Shown: positions 1-3,757 of the stretch, piece by piece
Numbering within the stretch: position 1 is the first letter of the stretch
Layout of the letters: every line of letters starts with the position of its first letter
Assembly (NCBI GenBank): GCA_037439705.1
Contig: JBBIVP010000131.1
Location: 1 to 6,025 of the forward strand
Source of the DNA: JBBIVP01 sp037439705 [NCBI: bacterium]
Lineage (GTDB): Bacteria > JBBIVP01
Reading direction: 5' to 3'
Length of the DNA stretch: 6,025 nt
Made by a program: the position numbers and the translations under genes
Notes under the pieces: generated by a model
The model's database searches: none
What the model was told of the DNA's origin: nothing
The model's input: the letters and a program-made list of their open reading frames with translations, nothing else

Positions 1-18
1 AGCAATCATTTGTATAAG

Positions 19-93
19 TTATATATTATGCGACATTTTATGATTTTGAATGAGATAATTTAAGGGGCTTTTTGAACAAGGGATTTGTTTCAT
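19..93 (-). CDS. Possible 24-aa small ORF with Shine-Dalgarno site
   Basis: Reading the minus strand, AAGGAG (positions 105 to 100) lies six bases before an ATG at 93-91, and the frame runs 24 codons to TAA at 21-19. The peptide begins MKQIPCSKSP and has no recognisable domain, signal peptide or membrane segment. Support is only the well-placed ribosome binding site; an ORF this short is expected often by chance in A+T-rich DNA. It could be a small protein, the remnant of a decayed gene, or nothing. Confidence 0.2.
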   Translation of the reverse strand: MKQIPCSKSPLNYLIQNHKMSHNI

Positions 94-215
94 CTCTCAC
101 TCCTTAATGTCGCGCACATCTTAACTTTTCCAGGTTGTTTGAGAGAGAGGGGGGAATATGAAAAAATTCAATCTTAATAAAAATTGACGAAAAATTTACA
201 AAAAGGATTGCGGAA

Positions 216-260
216 GTCAAAATTCAAAACCTGACCCCCGACTCCCATTCACGTAGGGGT
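216..260 (-). repeat. Candidate REP-like or mobile-element-end relic
   Basis: Read on the minus strand, 239 to 216 gives GGGGGTCAGG followed by TTTTGAATTTTGAC. From memory this resembles a phrase (GGGGTCAGGTCTTGAATTTTGAC) often seen near REP-associated IS200-like transposases in bacterial genomes; this is recollection, not a search result. Beside it, ACCCC (234-238) can pair with GGGGT (256-260), with an inner CG/CG pair (239-240 with 252-253) and a two-base bulge, making a weak imperfect hairpin. No transposase is present in the window. It might instead act as a poor terminator for the recO-pdo transcript. Confidence 0.25.
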
Positions 261-296
261 TTACCACAAATCATCAAAGAAGGTGGCTATTTCAGG

Positions 297-947
297 TTAA
301 GACATAGTGTCCATCTTTGCTGCCTGGAGCAAATACTCAACAAACTGGTCTTCACTAACCGCTCCTACAAACTCAAGTGCATCATTTATTACAGTTTTTG
401 GGACACTAGCAATTTTGTAAAGTGAAGCCATCTCAGGATACTCACTTACCTCAACCCCAAACGCAGATATATTACTGTTTTCCATAGCAGCCTGATTGGC
501 AAGAAGAACAGCAGAGGGGCAATAAGGACAGGATGGTGTAACAAATACCTGAATTTTTAAGGGAACATTTATTTCTTTTATTTTTTCACGATTTGAAGAT
601 TTAAATTTTGTTTTACCTTTTGAGACGAGGATTATGCTTTCAAGGAGTGTGGCAAATTCATATCCCGCGGGGATTCCAAAAAACCTTATTCCGTAATCCC
701 TCTCTCCCACCAGCCCAATAGCAGGAATTTTATCTATCCCGTACTTTTTTGATAGTTCTTCATTTTCCAGTGGAGAAATTATTTCTACTGAAAGTTTCGG
801 AGATAACTCAACAACTTCCTTTATGAGTTCTTCTGTGGGTTCACAGAATTCGCAGTTTATTCTTTGAGAAAAGAGGAGAATTTTCACTGGGTTCTCCATT
901 TCTTCAAGCCTCTTTTTTATTATTTCTCTGTCTTTCTCTGTAAGCAT
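297..947 (-). CDS. pdo: Protein disulfide oxidoreductase, two thioredoxin folds (glutaredoxin-like, PDO family)
   Basis: A 216-residue cytoplasmic thiol-disulfide oxidoreductase with no signal peptide. It contains two thioredoxin-like units in tandem. Unit 1 (about residues 20-115) carries C32-E-F-C35 and a cis-proline candidate at I74-P75; unit 2 (about 128-212) carries C140-P-Y-C143 and V182-P183. The phrase GIPAGYEF (residues 91-98) is typical of this family. Length and two active sites match the PDO proteins of thermophilic archaea and bacteria, which form, reduce or rearrange disulfides in the cytoplasm, usually with a thioredoxin-reductase-like partner (none seen here). The ATG start is supported by AAGGAGG six bases upstream. 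It is the second gene after recO, 32 bp away, and is probably co-transcribed with it. The family call is firm; whether it acts mainly as oxidase, reductase or isomerase cannot be read from sequence. Confidence 0.9.
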   Translation of the reverse strand: MLTEKDREIIKKRLEEMENPVKILLFSQRINCEFCEPTEELIKEVVELSPKLSVEIISPLENEELSKKYGIDKIPAIGLVGERDYGIRFFGIPAGYEFATLLESIILVSKGKTKFKSSNREKIKEINVPLKIQVFVTPSCPYCPSAVLLANQAAMENSNISAFGVEVSEYPEMASLYKIASVPKTVINDALEFVGAVSEDQFVEYLLQAAKMDTMS

Positions 948-953
948 CTTTTT

Positions 954-960
954 CCTCCTT
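954..960 (-). promoter_or_regulatory. Ribosome binding site of pdo
   Basis: On the minus strand AAGGAGG is followed by six bases (AAAAAG) and the ATG of pdo. This near-perfect Shine-Dalgarno site fixes the start codon and contrasts with recO, the first gene of the pair, which has none. Confidence 0.8.
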
Positions 961-979
961 TTTTAAATTTTGATACTTT

Positions 980-1726
980 TCACACCAAAAAGGTTTCAAA
1001 AATTTCTGGAATTATTTTGAGAGCGATATCAAATTGCATTTTTGTTACCATGTTGATAAGACTTCCTATTTCAATTATCTGGGTTTTTGTTAGGCTCAAT
1101 CTATGTAAAATTTCTGGCTGAAAAAAGAACTTTTCCAGAACTTTCATCGTTGCTTTTGAAAGCCTTATTCCTCCGCTCTCACATTTTAAACAGAAAAACC
1201 CGCCGCTTCTGGGATGAAAAACTCCATTTTCCTTTATTTTTTTTAAACATCTCACACATTTTATATCCGAAGGCATAACTCCTTCCTTCTGGAGGATGAA
1301 AATTTCGGAGTAAAGTAAAATTTTCAACAAATTTTTCCCTTCTGATGAATCAGCGGAGGAGTAAAATGAAAGGGCGGTTTCGTATAGAGATTTATCATAT
1401 CTTTCAAAAGGCTTTATTATTGAGAGCAAAAATTTTGCAAAATATCCACACATCAAGAATTTTTTCCAGTTCCTTCTTATGTTTACAAATCTCCTCTTAA
1501 TATCTGCACTTTCAAGGATGAATTTTCCATATAACCTTGAAGAACTCATCCAGACTTCTATTTCATTGAAAAGTTCAAGGGTATTTACAAATCTGTGAAG
1601 GCTTTTCTTTCCTCCCTTGGCAATAAGTGTGAGTTTTCCAAATTTGTTGCTGATACCTTCTACCTCAAAGTCAATATCTCCCACATCCCTTTTTGAAAGA
1701 ATGAGCATACGAGTTTTGTAAAACAT
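980..1726 (-). CDS. recO: DNA repair protein RecO
   Basis: A 248-residue recombination mediator. In the family, RecO works with RecR (and RecF) to displace SSB and load RecA on single-stranded gaps, and it anneals complementary strands. Residues 1-80 fit the N-terminal OB-fold, with the family-like opening RMLILSKRDVGDIDFE and then FGKLTLIAKGGKKS (compare the VLxxxxYGExD and GKxxxxAKGARKxxS patterns of RecO proteins). The rest is the helical C-terminal domain, with a zinc site C157-x2-C160-x18-C179-x2-C182 inside the motif CVRCLKK...GGFFCLKC. Length is normal for RecO (about 240-260). The ATG at 1726 gives a normal N-terminus, but no Shine-Dalgarno site precedes it; instead a -10-like TAAAAT lies six bases upstream, suggesting a leaderless message. 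It is transcribed divergently from dnaJ and leads into pdo. Sequence is divergent, but architecture and zinc knuckle make the call good. Confidence 0.88.
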   Translation of the reverse strand: MFYKTRMLILSKRDVGDIDFEVEGISNKFGKLTLIAKGGKKSLHRFVNTLELFNEIEVWMSSSRLYGKFILESADIKRRFVNIRRNWKKFLMCGYFAKFLLSIIKPFERYDKSLYETALSFYSSADSSEGKNLLKILLYSEIFILQKEGVMPSDIKCVRCLKKIKENGVFHPRSGGFFCLKCESGGIRLSKATMKVLEKFFFQPEILHRLSLTKTQIIEIGSLINMVTKMQFDIALKIIPEIFETFLV

Positions 1727-1732
1727 AAGAAA

Positions 1733-1761
1733 ATTTTAACAATTTTTTTAACTAACTTCAC
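1733..1761 (-). promoter_or_regulatory. Candidate recO promoter giving a leaderless mRNA
   Basis: On the minus strand TAAAAT (1738 to 1733, 5/6 to TATAAT) lies six bases before the recO ATG, which would put +1 on the A of that ATG. Seventeen bases further upstream is GTGAAG (1761 to 1756), only a 3/6 match to TTGACA, so the -35 is weak. A TAAAAT is common in A+T-rich DNA; the main support is its exact placement and its likeness to the dnaJ promoter on the opposite strand. Confidence 0.4.
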
Positions 1762-1795
1762 ATACGACAAAGTGATTTTGGTAAAAAATATACAT

Positions 1796-1824
1796 TTGAC
1801 TTTATGGCGGATAAATACTATAAT
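1796..1824 (+). promoter_or_regulatory. Strong sigma-70-type promoter of the dnaJ-htpX-clp operon
   Basis: TTGACT (1796-1801), a 17-base spacer, then a perfect TATAAT (1819-1824): 11 of 12 consensus bases at ideal spacing. The predicted +1, seven bases after the final T, is 1831, the A of an in-frame ATG. The -10 and most of the spacer lie inside the longest dnaJ reading frame (from 1804), so the 1804 ATG would not be in this transcript. No CIRCE inverted repeat (TTAGCACTC-N9-GAGTGCTAA) was seen, so HrcA-type heat control is not evident here. Confidence 0.75.
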
Positions 1825-1830
1825 TTTAAT

Positions 1831-2892
1831 ATGAGGATGAAAGATTATTATTCCATACTCGGAGTTTCAAGAAATGCTACACAGGAAGAGATAAAGGAGG
1901 CTTACAAGCGTCTTGCAAAGCAGTACCATCCGGACAGGAATCCGGGTGATAAGTCGGCAGAGGAAAAGTTCAAGGAAATTAATGAAGCATACCAGGTTCT
2001 TGGAGACCCACAGAAAAGGGCGCAATATGACAGAGCATATCAGTTTGGATTCAACTCCTTCGGTGATGACTGGAAAAGAACTGATTTCAACTTTGACTTT
2101 TTAAATTTTGACTTTTCAAATCTGGGAGATATTTTTGATACCTTCTTTGAGAGCACAGAGACAAAGGTTCCTGAAAGAGGAGAGGACATAGAGGTAGAAA
2201 AGGAAATTTCCCTTGAAGATGTATTTCATGGAAGGAGTTTTGAAATTGGTTATACAAGGCTTCAGCCATGTTCTGTATGCGGAGGAAGGGGTTATAAAAC
2301 TGGAAAAAGCGGAGTTTGTGCAACCTGTGGGGGTAGAGGATATGTGAAAGCATCACACGGATTATTTTCCATAAAGCAAACCTGCCCCACCTGTAAGGGA
2401 ACAGGGAAAAGAGGAAGCTTTTGTTCCTCCTGCGTAGAAGGAAGGGTTCAGGGTTATGAGAGAATAACAGTAAAAATCCCAAAGGGAATAAGAGACGGAG
2501 AAAAATTGAGGATTCAGGGGAAGGGAAATGCCGGGAGATTTGGAGGAGAACCAGGCGACATCTATATAAAGGTAAAACTTATTCCCCATCCTCTTTTTGA
2601 AGTAAATGGAAACGATGTGATTTATCAGCTTCCCATTTCCGTATTTGATGCAATTCTCGGGAAGGAAGTTGAAGTTCCAACCCTTGACGGAAAAATTTCT
2701 TTACGGATTCCTCCCGGAACAGATAGCGGAACAAAACTTCGCGTAAAGGAGAAGGGGCTTCCCGATAGAAATGGTAGAATGGGAGATATGTTCGTTCAGA
2801 TAAAAATCATGGTTCCAAAGAACCTTTCTGAGGAAGAAAAGAAGGATTTTGAAAGGTTGAAAAATACCCTTTTGAGGAATAAAAAACTTTAA
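1831..2892 (+). CDS. dnaJ: Chaperone protein DnaJ (Hsp40, type I)
   Basis: Cytoplasmic co-chaperone that binds unfolded protein and stimulates DnaK ATPase. With the start at 1831 it has 353 residues. The J domain spans about 5-70 ([12 protein letters not shown], with H33-P34-D35). A Phe/Asp/Asn-rich linker (about 71-110) replaces the usual Gly/Phe region. Zinc motifs are C147/C150, C163/C166, C185/C188 and C198/C201; the fourth reads CSSCVEGR, one residue short of CxxCxGxG. Two C-terminal substrate-binding domains follow, including a [15 protein letters not shown] strand region. A longer frame begins at ATG 1804, but that start has no Shine-Dalgarno site, lies inside the promoter and adds nine atypical residues; from 1831 the N-terminus (MRMKDYY) matches the length of the usual MxxxDYY. 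ATG 1837 is also possible. It is first in an operon with htpX. Slightly shorter than E. coli DnaJ (376 residues). Confidence 0.93.
   Translation: MRMKDYYSILGVSRNATQEEIKEAYKRLAKQYHPDRNPGDKSAEEKFKEINEAYQVLGDPQKRAQYDRAYQFGFNSFGDDWKRTDFNFDFLNFDFSNLGDIFDTFFESTETKVPERGEDIEVEKEISLEDVFHGRSFEIGYTRLQPCSVCGGRGYKTGKSGVCATCGGRGYVKASHGLFSIKQTCPTCKGTGKRGSFCSSCVEGRVQGYERITVKIPKGIRDGEKLRIQGKGNAGRFGGEPGDIYIKVKLIPHPLFEVNGNDVIYQLPISVFDAILGKEVEVPTLDGKISLRIPPGTDSGTKLRVKEKGLPDRNGRMGDMFVQIKIMVPKNLSEEEKKDFERLKNTLLRNKKL
2089..2118 (+). repeat. Two-copy 15-bp tandem repeat inside dnaJ
   Basis: Positions 2089-2103 and 2104-2118 match at 13 of 15 bases and encode NFDFL then NFDFS. The repeat lies in the linker after the J domain and accounts for part of its unusual phenylalanine and aspartate content. 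It looks like an in-frame duplication of one five-codon unit. Confidence 0.6.
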
Positions 2893-2901
2893 GGAGGTGA
2901 T
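2890..2901 (+). promoter_or_regulatory. Twelve-base Shine-Dalgarno site of htpX overlapping the dnaJ stop
   Basis: TAAGGAGGTGAT is complementary over 12 bases to the usual 3' end of bacterial 16S rRNA (ATCACCTCCTTA). Its first three bases are the dnaJ TAA stop. Nine bases separate GGAGG from the TTG start of htpX at 2907. The exceptionally strong site decides that weak start codon and probably offsets it. Confidence 0.85.
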
Positions 2902-2906
2902 GTAAA

Positions 2907-3755
2907 TTGAGAAATACTCTTAAAACCACAATCCTTCTGGCTTTTCTCACAGGGCTTTTCATAGTAATAGGAAATCTGCTTGGAGGTAATGAAGGGATGA
3001 TATTTGCGTTAATTCTTGCTGCAGGAATGAACTTTTTCTCATACTGGTTTTCCGATAAACTTGTTCTTGCTTTTATGAGGGCAAAAGAGGTTACTCCAAA
3101 CGAGGCACCATGGCTTCATTCAATGGTAGAAAAATTCGCTCTCAGTGCAGGAATTCCGAAACCAAAGGTTTACATAGTTCAATCACCTTCTCCAAATGCG
3201 TTTGCAACAGGAAGGAATCCATCACATTCAGCAGTGGCAGTCACAACCGGAATTATTGACCTCTTATCAAGGGAGGAACTTGAAGGAGTTCTGGCGCATG
3301 AGATAGCCCATGTAAAAAACAGGGATACACTGATAAGTGCTGTTGCAGCAACCATTGCTGGAGCAATAATGGTCCTTGCCAATATGGCAAGGTGGGCGAT
3401 AATATTTGGAGGTGGAAGAAGAGATGAAAGAAACAGGGGAGGAGAATTTTTTCTCCTTTTAATGCTAATTCTTGCTCCTCTTGCAGCTACACTCATTCAA
3501 CTTGCCATATCCCGTTCAAGGGAGTATGAAGCGGATGCGGATGGAGCAAAGATAGCAGGAAATCCGATGGGACTTGCGAAAGCCCTCCAGAAACTCGCAT
3601 ACGCTTCAGCGAGGATTCCAATGAATGTATCACCCCATTACTCACATCTTTTTATAGTCAATCCTTTATCAGCAAAGGATATATTTATTAAACTTTTCAG
3701 CACACATCCACCAATTGAAGAAAGGATAAGAAGGCTTATGGAGATGAAGTTCTAA
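2907..3755 (+). CDS. htpX: HtpX-type membrane zinc metalloprotease (peptidase family M48)
   Basis: A 282-residue inner-membrane protease that in the family cleaves damaged or misassembled membrane proteins on the cytoplasmic side. Likely membrane segments are residues 6-26, 29-47, about 141-165 and 178-200. The catalytic zinc motif is H131-E132-I133-A134-H135 followed by VKNRDTL, and the third ligand is expected at E206 in [11 protein letters not shown] (the ExxxD motif, E206 to D210). The C-terminal [14 protein letters not shown] is a standard HtpX ending. Length matches the family (about 280-300). The start is TTG, chosen because a 12-base Shine-Dalgarno match lies directly upstream and the ATG at 2900 meets a stop at once. 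It sits 14 bp after dnaJ and 2 bp before the Clp ATPase gene. In E. coli htpX is stress-induced; induction here is inferred from operon context. Confidence 0.95.
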   Translation: MRNTLKTTILLAFLTGLFIVIGNLLGGNEGMIFALILAAGMNFFSYWFSDKLVLAFMRAKEVTPNEAPWLHSMVEKFALSAGIPKPKVYIVQSPSPNAFATGRNPSHSAVAVTTGIIDLLSREELEGVLAHEIAHVKNRDTLISAVAATIAGAIMVLANMARWAIIFGGGRRDERNRGGEFFLLLMLILAPLAATLIQLAISRSREYEADADGAKIAGNPMGLAKALQKLAYASARIPMNVSPHYSHLFIVNPLSAKDIFIKLFSTHPPIEERIRRLMEMKF

Positions 3756-3757
3756 AA

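Larger units (their letters stand above)
1..296. other. Gene-poor region downstream of pdo
   Basis: No convincing protein or RNA gene is seen. The stretch holds a 24-codon minus-strand ORF with a good ribosome binding site (19-93), a purine run (about 141-155) followed by A-rich sequence to about 205, and a GC-richer segment with a weak hairpin (216-260). It lies past the 3' end of the recO-pdo transcript, so any terminator for that operon should be here, but no strong GC stem followed by a T-run on the minus strand could be found. The mixed composition suggests an intergenic region that has collected debris. Confidence 0.6.

Noticed and set aside
28-63. Plus-strand 11-codon frame near the left edge
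   Set aside because: No ribosome binding site, and too short to support.
158-187. Plus-strand 9-codon frame after a G-run (ATG AAA AAA TTC)
   Set aside because: The G-run resembles a ribosome binding site by chance; the peptide is only nine residues of A-rich codons.
184-212. TTGACG as a plus-strand promoter -35
   Set aside because: No -10-like hexamer at 16-18 bases, and no plus-strand gene follows.
864-1278. Plus-strand reading frames opposite pdo and recO
   Set aside because: They are antisense to two well-supported genes, cross gene boundaries and show no domain or ribosome binding site.
1765-1770. TTGTCG on the minus strand as a recO -35 box
   Set aside because: At 16-18 bases downstream only AT-only strings such as AAAAAT occur, and the pairing does not fit the better-placed TAAAAT.
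1741-1800. CIRCE or other heat-shock operator upstream of dnaJ
   Set aside because: No TTAGCACTC-N9-GAGTGCTAA pattern; the only dyad, TCAC-N10-GTGA (1758-1775), is four bases long and expected by chance.
1804-1830. Nine-codon N-terminal extension of dnaJ from ATG 1804
   Set aside because: No Shine-Dalgarno site, overlaps the -35/-10 spacer of a near-consensus promoter, and extends DnaJ beyond its usual N-terminus.
2087-2589. Minus-strand frames opposite dnaJ
   Set aside because: Shadow frames of a conserved gene with low-complexity translations rich in Ser, Leu and Phe.
3179-3496. Minus-strand frame of 105 codons opposite htpX
   Set aside because: Antisense to the catalytic and membrane part of htpX; its Ala/Ser-rich translation mirrors the htpX codons.
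3735-3757. Terminator or separate promoter between htpX and the Clp gene
   Set aside because: Only two bases separate the genes, and no hairpin or hexamer pair is visible.
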